Part shown: one piece after another, positions 34,655 through 46,642 of the stretch
Numbering within the stretch: position 1 is the stretch's first letter
Layout of the letters: every line of letters begins with the position of its first letter
From: Oxytricha trifallax
Taxonomy: Eukaryota > Ciliophora > Spirotrichea > Sporadotrichida > Oxytrichidae
Direction: 5' to 3'
DNA length: 64,000 nt
Assembly: GCA_000711775.1 (NCBI GenBank)
Contig: ARYC01000461.1
Location: 1-64,000 of the forward strand
Made by a program: the position numbers and the translations under genes
Notes under the pieces: generated by a model
What the model saw: the letters and a program-made list of their open reading frames with translations, nothing else
The model's database searches: none
What the model was told of the DNA's origin: nothing

Positions 34655-35066
34655 TTGTAGGAATACATTCGATTTGAGAAAATGAATTAAAATTAATTAA
34701 TTATTAATTACCTTCATTATTTTTTTTGTAAAATATCTCCAAGCTATAACAATATTATACTCTATGGATAACACATTAAATTTTAAGACGGTGGCTGTTA
34801 ATGCTATAATGATTTTATCTCTTCTCCCAAGCGAGAAAAACCCCTTTTACTATTTTTTTAGGAGTAAGCTCAAAATCAAAATATCTCGCTTCCTGGGATG
34901 ATTCAAGAAAATGTCAATAGCAAAGTCCAGCTAAAATTGCGGGATCTACCGTAGAATAGACTCATATATGAATTTTGAGTTGCTTTAGATATCATAATAG
35001 CCATGATTTTAATATTTAATTAATTTAATTTTAATTAATTTCCCCAAATCGAATGTATTCCTACAA
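34655..35066. mobile_element. Palindromic MITE, copy D
   Basis: 412 bp, ends TTGTAGGAATACATTCGAT and complement, flanked by TA. The terminal ~30 bp are well conserved and palindromic, but the inner arms have diverged from each other, so this copy is older or recombined. Confidence 0.85.
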
Positions 35067-35068
35067 TA

Positions 35069-35370
35069 TTAAAAATAATAATTAAATTGCTGTCAAATTA
35101 TAACACATAAAACTAGTTTTCAACAATTCCTTTATAAAAAAAATAAAATGTCAGATAAATTTTGTATCAAATTATGATGGAATTTACAATATATTTTAAA
35201 TAAATGATATAGACATAATTATTTACAAATAATTCATTTTATTATAATTTAAATCCGTTAATAGCATTTATGAAAAATAAGAGGAATTCTTTAATTGAAA
35301 TTGAAAATTTGTTGAAAATATAAATATTTGTATTTACAAAGATATAAATGGTATTAATGTCAAGCGATTT
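35069..35370. other. AT-rich DNA, nothing recognised
   Basis: The open frame of the next gene candidate extends into this stretch, but composition drops to background, suggesting the coding part ends near 35371. Confidence 0.35.
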
Positions 35371-35571
35371 TATTTCTCCTTTCTCTTTAATATATTCTGT
35401 CATCTTATAATTCCATTCGCGTGATTCCCATTCTGTTCCCTGGTCCTTCGAGTCTTCTGTCGGTAGCTTCTAAAGATTTTCACCAACCTATTGCCGAAAA
35501 ATAAATATTTTTAGATATGTTTTTGCAACTTACAAATTTTGTTGAGTGACCATCATCTTCTGCTCAGACAT
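35371..35571 (-). CDS. Hypothetical protein, N-terminal segment (possible MDS)
   Basis: ATG at 35571-35569 opens MSEQKMMVTQQNLQVAKTY. GC rises to ~43% over 35400-35490, where the frame reads KLPTEDSKDQGTEWESREWN. Several UAR codons are used. A 46-nt GTAAGT...CAATAG interval inside could be an intron, but removing it changes the downstream frame to a less protein-like one. No family recognised. Probably the first MDS of a macronuclear gene. Confidence 0.4.
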
Positions 35572-35737
35572 TTTTGACATATTTATTATTATTAAATCAA
35601 TTATTAACTCCTGAAATTTTTCTTAAAATAAATCATGATTATCACATTTGTAATTCCTAAATGCAAATTTTCTAATAATTTTTTAAAGTCACAAAATAAG
35701 TAATTCTAAAATATTGAATACATATAAAATTATTATA

Positions 35738-36363
35738 TTAGAAAGTTCATTGCTAGGTGAGGTACCAATCTCACTTAAGACTTTCTAATAGAGCTTTCTA
35801 CTACGCTAAGGCCTACTGAGAGCAAGTAGGGGTTGCTGGGCGCAACGCATGAGGACCAGTCGGCGGGGTTCACTCTGTCAGTTAATACTCCTCGAGTGAG
35901 CTAGATCCTAAGATTTCCATGAATCAGATGAGTTAACTGGCTTGAGTTCAGTTTCCTAGGTAATATATAGCAGGATGAAGGTACGCTCTGCCTTCAAAAG
36001 GGAGAAGACGAAACCATTGAACCCAACAACAAGGATTTTCTCCCACTCCGGGTTAGAGTACTGAAGCTACCACAGCGAAAGGACAGGGATTACGTTTCCC
36101 AGCAGCTGTGGGACCTGTAAGCGTTTTTCTCTAACTTCTGTCAATCTGGTTGATTTCTAGGAGCTCTGTCCCCGGGTTATAACCGGCTGACATCTTGATT
36201 TAGAGAAGACTAGGTGAAAGCGAGATTGGTTTTTTCGGAGTTTTCTAATTCATGACCGCTACGTCACGGAATTTTCACGTCAACTCACTCAGATACGTCT
36301 ACGTCACTAATAAGATTGATGGTTTGATTTTAGTATAAAACAGTGATATGTTAAATTTATTTG
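35738..36363. repeat. ~620-bp GC-richer dispersed repeat, copy 1 (possible structured ncRNA or SINE)
   Basis: About 75-80% identical by eye to 51571-52191 in the same orientation, and much richer in GC than the surroundings. Not coding in any frame. Many potential stems are visible: AGAAAGT/ACTTTCT at the start, AAGGTACGCTCTGCCTT, GGGAGAA/TTCTCCC around a 34-base loop, and CCCAGCAGCTGTGGG inside TTACG/TGTAA. A GGGTTCACTC stretch weakly resembles a pol III B box. Ends near TTTTAGTATAAAACAGTGA. Identity unknown. Confidence 0.8.
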
Positions 36364-37712
36364 ATTCTTAAATCATTAACCAACTAACTAACTAACTAAG
36401 ACATATTTACCTAAAGTAGAAGATGTAATTTATTGTTTAATTAGCTAATATATATATAAATCAAGATATTAAGCATTTTTTTCAAATCTAATTTGTCTAT
36501 ATTTTTGGACATTTATGTAAAATTTACTAAATTGTAATAGCTTATATATTTGAGTAATACTGTTTTAATTTAATTGTAATTTTAGGTAATAGATAAATGA
36601 ATTAAAATCAATATCGGAATTAATAAATAATTTGATGAAGTCTAAATTTGTATCATCTTGGTAATTATAGAAAAATGATTAAAAATGTTTAATTATAATA
36701 ACATAAAAGATTTATTATTTTTTGTTTGCTTTGTATATTGTTTTGGCTCTTAAATGTATCATTAATAAATTACCATAATTATTAAATTGAAAAAACTTAT
36801 CTAGATATAATTAAATAGTGCTTAATAATCTTAACTTATTACGAAAACAAATTTAATTTTCTTACCCTTATATTTTCAAAAAGATTTTATGCAAAATTAT
36901 AATAATTTAAACCATATTTACAATACTATGTATATATATATATATATATTAGATTATATCTTATATATAATCTATAATATTAACATAAAATCGCAATGGT
37001 TTGTATAATCTAATCCTATGCGTTCATTTTTTTACTTCTTATTTTATTTCTTCTTATTTTCATTACTTTCTACTCTATGTCTTAATAGTATATCTTTTAA
37101 TTCTTATACATCTTCTTTTCTACAACTTTTCCTTTCAAACTGCATTATCCCCGTTTTATAAATATTTTCATTTATTTATTATTTTACTTATTTGCTAAAC
37201 TGCTTTATTTAGACTTTAATTCATTTTAAAAGTTAATAAATCTCTTTTTATTATTATTCTTATCTGTAATAATTACCTAGATTAATCAGTAAATATTATT
37301 TTCTATATATAAAAATTATAATTTTAACAATTTTAAGCGATATTATCAGCTCATGAATTCCCTAAGAAGATTATTTAAAAAATACATTTTACTGATAGAT
37401 CTATGCATTTGTATAATATAATTTAATTAAAAGTAAACTTTCTTACAAATATCATATATCTAATATTAACCAAAGAGCATTTGGTCAAATATAGTCTACA
37501 TAATATTATAATGTATTGCAAGGCCTATAATTATTATGTTGCTTAAAATTAAAATTAAAAGAAAAATTGATATATCTTCCTTAAAAAAAATAATCGATAA
37601 TTAAGAATTAAAGAGAAAATAAAAGAATAAATTTAATTACCTGAGATGAATAAGGAAAACACTAAAGATTGAAGATAAGTATATGCTTTGTTAGAGGTAA
37701 TGGCATCCTTGC
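36364..37712. other. AT-rich DNA with an AT microsatellite
   Basis: Contains an (AT)n run at about 36932-36949. The hydrophobic open frame at 37001-37198 is judged chance. No gene supported. Confidence 0.4.
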
Positions 37713-37715
37713 ATT

Positions 37716-37854
37716 TAAAACCCCAAAACCCTTTCAGTAGTTTGATTGAGTTTTTGATTGATAAAAGTAGACTATTAAGGCATACTTTATTAGGGTTTTA
37801 ATAGGGTTTATGTAGGGGTTTTATGTTTAAATATTAGTAATTTAAGTGAGTATA
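37716..37854. repeat. TBE copy 3 left terminal inverted repeat
   Basis: Complement of 41734-41872, identical over 138 bp. Confidence 0.95.
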
Positions 37855-37876
37855 ACAAGCGAGTTTTTAAAATATT

Positions 37877-39324
37877 TCACACAAACATAAGCTTAGAGTC
37901 ATGTGGCAGTTCTCTGAATTTTATCTTTCTAAGTTGATGTTTGATTGTTTCTATTGTTTGTTAATTCTCTTTGCTTGGCTTGATAATAGTTGAGTATGCA
38001 AGTTCTCTGAGACCTCCATTTATTTTATTTTTATCGAGATATTGTTTGATTCTCTGCTTAGAATCTCTCTCACCCCTGCAGCTAAAGTAATCGTTTCTTG
38101 GCATGTCGCTCTCTATTATTATTACTGCTAGAGCCCAGATATCCCATTAAGTGTCTCCATCTCTCCAATCCTCTCTCTCTGGGAAATATCCAGGAGTGCC
38201 GTATACATTTCCTTATGCAGAGGCTTGCACTCTTTGAGCTCTGTTGAAGTCAATAATATAAACTCTAAGAGGCTAAAAGTTCATCATGATGTTCTCTGCC
38301 TTTAAGTCTCTATGAACATAACCTAGCTTGTGAAGCTCTTCAATCCCCTCAACTATCTGCTATACTATCTAGCTAACTTATCTCGACATCTATTGTCAGA
38401 TAAGAATTCTCTATAAGTCACTTCAAGTAAAGGAAGCCTGAAGGCGACATGATCTTTACCAAGCAAAATAGCATCAAGCTAGATGATATACCTGCACTCA
38501 TTTAACTTTGCCTTTTAAAGAGCATAATACTCATAAGCAAATTCCATTTGGAACTTGTCATCAGCAAGGAAGTAATTGAAAGGATATATCTTGAAAGCAT
38601 ATTAGCCATCAGTAATGACTCTCTTCTCTATTTTATCTTCAAGAGTGAGGTAGCTTTATAAGCAAGAATCTAAGTCAATAATTTTCAAAATAGAAATCTA
38701 CATTGCCTCTATTTTAACCATGATTTTATTGATCTCAGAGACTGGAAAGTTCTTGACTGCTTTCTTCATTTTGACTTACTTCTACACTTCAACTCTAAGA
38801 GACTCCACTGGGTTTCTTGATCTTCTCTTTTAGAGGAATCTATTCCCTGTAGGTTCATGAATAAAGACAAAACTTTGATTATGCTTTTTCTTTAAGTGAA
38901 CTTTGAGGTCTCTAGTATCAGAATATGGCTTCTCACAGAACTCACAGGCATACTTCCCATTTTTCTTTTAATGCTTGAGATATAACCTTGGCATATCGTT
39001 GTGTATATCTCTCAAGTGTCTCTTATAAGTTGACTTGTAAGGGAAAACTTTATTGCATTCTTTGCATTAATAGTCAACTTTGGCTGGTATTTATTAATGC
39101 TCTATGGCGGGTTGTTTAACCTCCTCCTCAATTTGCAAAGCTTCTTTGATAACCTCCTACTTAACTTATATTTAAATCTCAAAGTTAGACTGGTCAAAGT
39201 TGTCATAAGTAGGCTCCCACTGAGTACAAACGTCTCTGGTCTCTACTTTTCTTGGTTGCTGGAATGATAATTTTTATTAACTTTACCCAAGTAATGCCGC
39301 TCTTCTCAAAAGGTTAGCGCTCAT
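37877..39324 (-). pseudogene. TBE 57 kDa zinc-finger/kinase, one frameshift
   Basis: ATG 39324-39322 (MSANLLRRAALLG), TGA 37879-37877; 1448 bp, one short of 483 codons. Two C2H2 fingers lie near residues 90-150: CKECNKVFPYKSTYKRHLRDIH and CEFCEKPYSDTRDLKVHLKKKH. The kinase part shows YAFKIYP (ATP Lys), HRDLKAEN (near residue 336), IIDFNRAQ (DFN, not DFG), GTPGYFPERED and WDIWALAVIIIE. A single-base deletion near 38375, shortly before HRDLK, breaks the frame; both sides are otherwise fully open. Known in TBEs as the 57 kDa protein, role unknown. Could be a pseudogene or a sequencing error. Confidence 0.9.
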
Positions 39325-39889
39325 TTTAGTTTGCTGATATATTTTATTATAATAATGATAAAATCTACCTAGATAAACTATTATAGTAGAGTATAAGACA
39401 CTCTGGTAGATTCTTTGCTGAGAGGTAAGAAAATTAACTAACCATAAAAGACTGTAAGTTGACATATTTTATGAGAATTTTATACATTTTAGTAAATTAA
39501 AATACTCCTAATGAAGTTTTGTTTCTCTAGGAGGTCCTCCAAATCAAGTTTGAACTTAATTTGGAGGTAAAGTTATTAAACATTTTTTAATTTAATATGC
39601 TCCTAATTAAGTTTTAACCTTAAAATTTAACTCCTAATAAAGTTTGAACTTAATTTGGAGGACCTCCTAAAATAATTAAACATTATTAGGAGCAATTTAA
39701 TGGAGATAGATTGATAAAAATGGAAATCAATCTGTGAAACTTGGAGCAAGTTTTTCAATGCTTCTCCTCATATCTTTTCAAGGTTGACCTCCAGTAGGTC
39801 CTCCCTATTTAGTAGTAAGATTTTAATAAACTTAGAATGGATATCCATAATATTAAATTTCATTAACAATTCTAGAAAGAGGAACCAAG
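39325..39889. promoter_or_regulatory. Divergent promoter spacer of TBE copy 3
   Basis: 565 bp between divergent start codons of the kinase and 22 kDa genes. Contains repeated blocks GGAGGTCCTCC / GGAGGACCTCC and CTCCTAATAAAGTTT in both orientations at about 39520-39690. No known promoter motif can be assigned; regulatory role is inferred from position only. Confidence 0.4.
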
Positions 39890-40679
39890 ATGGAGTCTAT
39901 GAATGATGCAATGAAGATAATTTAATCTCAAGATTTAATAGGAAAATTTCAAAGTAAAGAGGATTTCTATAGTTACTTGGTTTAGCAAGGTAAACTTTTA
40001 ACTAATACTAATAAATTAACCATAGTTGGATTGTTCTTGCCAACCCAGGAAGTACCAAAATCTCGTTCTTAAAATCATTGCTAAGCGAAGAGAAAAAAGC
40101 ATTTAAGACTAATGAAATAAAGATGATAGAGATACCTAACTACCCTGAAATATCAGTAACAAATCTCTATGATGATGCTATGAGTGATCCAGATGTTGCT
40201 CTCTACCTTCCATCAAAGCTATAACTCTCTAATAAGTTGCCAGAGAGAAACTTCTTCTTTGGTGTCCTTGCAACTCTGAAACCTGAGTACTTAAATGAAG
40301 TAATTTAAGAAGCTCACAAGAAACGCTACAGCATATCTCCTGAAGAAAAAGAGAAGCAAGGAATAAAAATAAGCGACACCTGGCTCTAGGAACTACAGAA
40401 GCATCCATTCATCTCAAGTAAGCTTACCCTTCTAACTTTATAGAAAAACCTGGAACTGCTATATACTTGATGAAAGAGCGCAGCAAGTTAAACAAAGAGA
40501 GAAAGTCACAAGTAAAGCATGAATTGAGTTAGAGACTCTACAAAGATTTATAAAAAGCAGACGAGATGAACATAGATGCAGGAGCTGGCACTAAGAGAAG
40601 AAACATGGGCCCAAGCAAGCCTTAAGAGAAAGAAAACAAAGAGAAGCCAAATCCCTTTACGGGCAAATTTAATATGTGA
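39890..40679 (+). pseudogene. TBE 22 kDa protein with two micro-introns, one frameshift
   Basis: ATG at 39890 (MESMNDAMKIIQSQDLIGKF), TGA 40677-40679. Intron 1 is 39990-40025 (36 nt, GTAAAC...CATAG) and intron 2 is 40418-40443 (26 nt, GTAAGC...CTAACTTTATAG). Spliced exons read VGLFLPTQE, then after a one-base deletion relative to copy 2, SFLKSLLSEEKKAF, IPNYPEIS, NFFFGVLATLKPEYL, and the C-terminus HELSQRLYKDLQK and MNIDAGAGTKRRN. It ends 6 bp before the transposase stop on the other strand. The best-preserved 22 kDa gene here; function unknown. Confidence 0.88.
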
Positions 40680-40685
40680 ACTTAT

Positions 40686-41746
40686 TCATTCGTTTAAATC
40701 TAAAACTTATTTATAAACACAAAATCTCCCTTCTCTTGCGCATACTTTAGCTTTATCATCGCTGACTCTCTTAGCAGCACTCTTAATAAAATCGACTGTA
40801 TCTATCTTCAGATCGTGCATCAAGTGATAGAGCAGAAGTTTCTTGTAGTGGCCTTTTAATAGGCCCCAATATAATTCAATTCCATTGAACTGAGGACTGT
40901 ATGGAACATTAAATACATATGTTATGTTCAGCCTTTCATATTCCTTCATTGTGTCTTTAGTTTTTTGGGCAGATAAGTTATCTACAAACAGAATAATCTC
41001 TTCGTCCACGTACTTATCTCTGAGTTATTACAAGAATTTTATGTATTATTCGGTCTTTATATAGCGAGGGTGGATAATATAAGTCTCTAGCCCAGAATTT
41101 TCAATTATTCCACTAAGAATTGCATGAGTCAATACCTTAACCTTTTGATCATAAACTTCTATGTTGCTGTACTTTTATACCAAGACCTCGATATAAAAGT
41201 ATTGAACGGGAATACTGCCTCATCAGCGTGAATGAACTTTATATTTTGCTCTAAAGACCAATGCATTTAATCGAATATATAATTTAAATTATCCTTATAA
41301 AATGGAACATTTATATCAATCACTCTCTTAATGCGATTGACCGTCTTGTAAGATATACCATTTTTTAAAAAAATATTAGCTATGGATTATTAAGAGATAT
41401 GAAGCTCAGGAAAATGGCGATGGAATATCACAGCTCTCTAGGCGAGACAGAAATGAGCCCAATATTTCAAAATCTTAGCATTTATATGATAGTCAACATG
41501 ATGCTACAAGAATTTTAAAGGTCTTTAAGGCTTAGAATTAAGGTGCTATCTCTTTAAATTGAATGCAAATAGACAGTGGGACCTAACAGTAGCAGGAGAT
41601 TTATGGAGAAGTCTTGCTATAGACCTTTAATTCATAACAGGTTTGAGTTGATCACTATAATTATCGCACCCATAACGCAACTTAAACAATAAATCTATAT
41701 ACTCACTGTCATAAACTGACCCCCAACCTCGCATATACTCACTTAA
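40686..41746 (-). pseudogene. TBE 42 kDa transposase, one frameshift
   Basis: Start MRGWGSVYDSEYIDLLFKLR at about 41733, TGA 40688-40686. DDE motifs present: HADEAVF, LFVDNLSAQK and NGIELYWG. A one-base deletion near 41175 (after RSWYKS) relative to the intact copy causes TGA shortly after; downstream of it the protein is fully open to the end. Closely related to the 344-1408 protein but clearly a different subfamily (for example AFNLKRQHLN in the N-terminal part). The 5' limit lies at the inner edge of the terminal repeat. Confidence 0.9.
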
Positions 41747-41872
41747 ATTACTAATATTTAAACATAAAACCCCTACATAAACCCTATTAAAACCCTAATA
41801 AAGTATGCCTTAATAGTCTACTTTTATCAATCAAAAACTCAATCAAACTACTGAAAGGGTTTTGGGGTTTTT
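41734..41872. repeat. TBE copy 3 right terminal inverted repeat
   Basis: Complement of the left repeat; contains several additional CCCTA-type units (AAACCCTATT, AAACCCCTACA). Confidence 0.95.
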
Positions 41873-41875
41873 ATT

Positions 41876-44800
41876 CTGATCATTATTAACGTATATTCTT
41901 ACTATTTGATAACCTGAACGTTATGAGTAACTAAATCATTAAGAATTCTTAAACAAAGGAGCAGTTAGAAATACTATTAGAGAATATGCCATCAAATATT
42001 AAGTCAGTCATTTGTTGAATCTTAAATACAATAAAAATCATAAATAAGTAGCGTATGCTCGATCGAAGTATGATTGCCTTAATTTAATATTAGTTTATCT
42101 ACTCAAATGTTCTCAGAGACATTCTTGTTATTATTAAAGGAAAGCATAGAAAACGATACAGATGGCAAGACTTAGGTTGAAAATATCAACAAAATACTAG
42201 TCCTTAATATCAAAAATATTCCCTGATAATTCAGCGGTATCTTTTTGATATGTCTGCACTTCACATTTTTCTAATTATTTCTTTATCAATATGAACCACA
42301 AAAATTAAAGGCTACAAATTTATCAAAAATACAAAGAAATCGAAAAATTATAATTGTAAATTAAAGGTTAAAATGTAAGCATTTAAGCTGAAGTCGGATT
42401 AGTGGTTAATTAACAATCCCCCTATAAGTTACATTTATATATCTCAAAATTCTATAATAAAAATATTTTATTTAGCAAAAACATCTATCATGAGAGATGG
42501 TGACTTCGAAAAGAAATGGGAAGACAAAAAGATTCAAACTTATTCTAACAGATAGTGATATTGTTTATTGAGTTGATTCGATAAAATAGCTGAGCTGTTC
42601 TGTTTTGCCATTCTTCAGTGTTAAAATTTGTATGTGTATAATCATTAGTTTAGTTGTTAAAAACCTAATTTTATCATTTAATTCATATTAATTGAATTAA
42701 AATTTGTTATACCATAAAACTGTCTTCCACTCCAACTAATGAAAGTAGTAGTTACCCTATGGCTTGTGTTCATATTTATATAAAGACATATACAGCTTCT
42801 CATGAAAATATTAAAAGAGAGGATGATTAAATTAATTACAAACAAAGATTTGAGACCTTTATTTTCAAGACCAAATTTTCCTAACATTGAAATTAATGTA
42901 AGTTTTGAATCCATCTATGATGGTATATGAAATAACTATTAAAGTTTCTGGGTAATTACAATTCTAAAATCTATACAAGATTAACTAAGTAATATTGAAA
43001 ATTAAGAATAAGTGAGGTACATAGTAGAGTTGTTAAAGACTAGTTTTGAAGCATGAAGTATATATTTTTAAATTTTATCGAGTAGATTAAGATATATTTT
43101 ACAGCAAAAGAATATTTAAATATTATAATGATACCATATCAAATTATGCCAATACAATTTTTATTTTATAAGATTTTAACTGAGTGCATTTTTATGCATT
43201 TACTTGATTCATTTTTATCCTATTTTTTATATGTTTTTATAATCATTTACTTATTTCTTTATTTTGATCACAATGATTTTATAAATATATTTATTTTCTT
43301 CATCTTTATTATAACATTACATATTCCAATGTAATATCTAAATCTAGCTACTCTATTTCCAGTTAAAATTGTTCTAAATCACTTATTTTAAGCATCAATT
43401 TGTGAAAGCTAAGTTATTCATTGAACTTACTTGCAGAGTCCTTTCAATAAATATTTAAAAAAATCTTACCATACTATTACTTAACTTTTTAATTATAATA
43501 GATGTTTGTTTTTTTTTCTGTATTATTTATACTTTGACTAAATGCAATTATTTCAACTTGAATTAAGCCATATAGTCAAAATGGTGAGGGTAAATTATTC
43601 AGTATATATTAATTTAGCAGCAATCAATAACTCTGTAGTTTAAAGGTTAGGCTATAAATCGCTGATTTATAGAGGGAGAGATATTAAAAATAACAAAATA
43701 CTGTCAAATAACTTGTTGATAATTATATATCTTCTTTTATTCTTTAATTATAAAGAATATGCTTTATTTAATTTCAGATTCAAAATAAAACATTGCATAT
43801 TTAATAACTTAGAATTGGGATGCACTAACATCTTAATTATCAATTAAAACATATTTGTATTAGTATAATATCAGAATTAAATAACCTTTTTTTATAGCCT
43901 AGAATAATTAGCAATTTTGATTTGATAGAACAAACTTCCATATTTAAATGTCATAATGAAAATTATAACTTCGCATAACTTTTAATTATTTTGAGTAAAA
44001 AGTTACTTTTCAAGATCTTTACATTAATATAAAAAATTATAAAAGTAAGTCTGTATACTCACTAAGGACAATAGGTAAGACTTTGCCACAAATATATTTC
44101 TAGTGGTCTATAACATAAATAATTAAAAATATAAATATAATCAAAACTATCATTAACAATTGTATGAGTTCGTAATTACTATATATTATGGAAAATTCTA
44201 AAATCTTAAAACATATGAAGAATTATTTTCAGACTTCATTATGGCTTTTAAGTACTTAATCAAAATTTAAAAATACAGAATAAATTAAGAGTCTGTAGAA
44301 TATCATAAATACAGTAGTTAAACAATTAAAAAATTATAATTAAGTGCTGTTGATATTTCAATAGTTAATCTATAGCCTCAATAAATTTATCATAGCTTTT
44401 TCTCATTTATAAATCAATAGATGATCAAAATTATTTACAGCATCTTATTATTCTAGTTTCGTTTAATAAATTTATTAAAACAATAAATACTTATAAATTA
44501 AGCTCCAGACAATAAGTTTGAAGTTAAATTAAATATATGTTATTTATCGCGACCAGCACTTGATCAGCATAAATGATAGGAGATTAAATAAAGCTGGAAT
44601 TTTTAGAATAGAATAAAGTTTACTAGTAGTCAAATCTTCTAATCTTTATTAAAATTAAAAGCAAACACAAAAGTAATCATATTGAAAATCTTAGATTTAT
44701 CAGGTAATTTTGTAAAGTTATCTAATCTTACAGATTTGATTAATATAATATAAATTAAATAATAAATCATACCAAATTTCATACTTTTTTATCAAATTAA

Positions 44801-46642
44801 ATGTCTAAAAATTTAGAATATACAATTTCAAGTCAAGTCCCAACTAATCCTTCATGTTCTCTTAGTCTACTTATAATGATTATTATAATTTATTCATAAA
44901 TAAAATAGAAAATATAAGTATATAATTTCTTTATTGAATTATGATGCTTTAGTAAAAAAATTAAATAAATTGCTTGATAAATTTATAATATTGTAGTTGA
45001 TAGCATTTAATTTCAAACAAATAAACATACTTAACACACTATTATAGAATAATTTGAATATTAAAACGATGATGTTTATTTATAGTATGGCGATAACTCT
45101 TTTAAAGTAATTGAAGAAATTCCTAAATTTAATTTAACTTACAACTTATAATCTTAAACTAAGATATTATTTAGATGCAAAAAAATAGAATATTTAGATT
45201 ATGCATGCTTAAAATCAAATGCGACTGCTAATCGGTGGATTATATACTTAGTATAGATTAAATAGTTTAATGAAAAGCTTAGCTAAGATAAAATTTCAAA
45301 ATAAAATTAATACTTACTATAAATTAAGAAGGGCTACTGAGATTATGAAAAACTAGTGTAGTATCATATTATAAAACCAAATTAATTTGAATTTAGGATA
45401 ATTAACAAAACATAATTAAGATACTCATGAATTCTTTTGTGTGAGGTTTATAACTCTTTGAATTAATCGTGTTATGGATTAATTACCATAAAGATTTGTT
45501 TCAAGGGGTGTATCTCGATTAAAGTAAATTTGATTACTACTCTTGCTCTGGGATTCATTTATTGATGGTACTCTCATTCTTATTCAAAATCACCTGTGCT
45601 ATACATTAAACAGGGCTCTTAAAATTGCATTTTAGTTTACAATGTTGATATTTTCTTTAATATTATTTTGTCTTGAAACAAATTGGTGTAAACTATCATA
45701 AACAATATCTTTAGTTATTGCAGCTTAATATAAAGTAAACCAAATATTGACTTGATCTTATCACAGCTGTAGAACCGTAATTGATATTTATTAATTTGAT
45801 GAAGTAGGTATCACTTAAAATTTTAGATAAGATTAAGAAGTCAATCAAATAGTTCATTCATAAAGGATTATTATGTGGAATATTAAAATTTATAAGTATC
45901 GAGAAGTTTAATAGCTACTCTGATATGGAGACAGACTTGGTGATTTTGAATGTATTTAATAGATTATCAATAAAATAATATATTTAATTAAAGTACTTCC
46001 TTTAATTCTTCTTTCATTTTAGGGAAGTGTTTGAGTGAATCATTTATCATTATACAACTCAACAGTTTCTATTCCTTTGATTAGGTATTCAAAAGAATCA
46101 TAATTTATAATTTTAATTTGAAGAAAATAGATAAATGCATTTAAATTTAAATGGGAAATTTTAAAGCATGTTTTTTTGGAGTCGATCGTCACTCATGATA
46201 TGTTAAAATTACATAAAGATTATCTAAAATAATTATATTTAAGCAAATTTTAATCGTAAGAAGAGGAATGTCCCTTGATTGAAGCCTCTAGAAATTTAAC
46301 TCAAATTCATATAAACAGACAGGTATGACATAATAGAGACATAAATTAAGGATAATCTTTAATGAAAAATACAAACTACTCTTAAATTCCATTGCTATTT
46401 AGTTAATCGTAAAAGATCATTGTAGCGTTAGTATTTAATTTAAATTAATGACTTTCTTTTTTATTATAATACCTAATTTTAAAAGGTAAATCTAGTGTAG
46501 TAAATCGCTTATGGCAAGGGAAATTAAAAATCAAAATAAATTCTAGAAATATTAAATATTAATCGATATTGAATATGAGTGATTTATAAATATGTGAAAA
46601 CATTAGTTTAATTAGATTGATTATACCTGATTATTATTAATC
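41876..46642. other. AT-rich DNA, no supported gene
   Basis: About 4.8 kb. Open frames at 42678-42914 (minus) and 43128-43334 (plus) are AT-driven, hydrophobic and without recognisable motifs; the number of such frames is what chance predicts. A ~68-codon open stretch near 45451-45662 (plus) has slightly higher GC but no support. Confidence 0.45.

Larger units (their letters stand above)
37716..41872. mobile_element. TBE transposon, copy 3 (complete, second terminal-repeat type)
   Basis: 4157 bp from TAAAACCCCAAAACCC to GGGTTTTGGGGTTTTT, flanked by ATT at 37713-37715 and 41873-41875. It has 138-bp terminal inverted repeats that are identical apart from the outermost base. Beyond the C4A4 unit the repeats are unrelated to those of copies 1, 2 and 4, so this is a different TBE subfamily. 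Order is kinase (minus), 22 kDa (plus), transposase (minus). Each gene has one frameshift relative to its homologues. Confidence 0.95.

Noticed and set aside
37716..37735. C4A4 repeats as real telomeres or chromosome ends
   Set aside because: They sit inside continuous sequence as inverted transposon termini with 3-bp duplications on the outside.
42678..42914. Minus-strand ORF of 78 codons
   Set aside because: AT-rich, no family resemblance, no GC rise; expected by chance in 64 kb.
43128..43334. Plus-strand hydrophobic ORF of 68 codons
   Set aside because: Pure AT composition effect (Phe/Ile/Tyr runs); not a credible membrane protein.
45451..45662. Plus-strand open stretch of ~68 codons with slightly higher GC
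   Set aside because: With TGA the only stop, open runs of this length are common; no motif or start codon.
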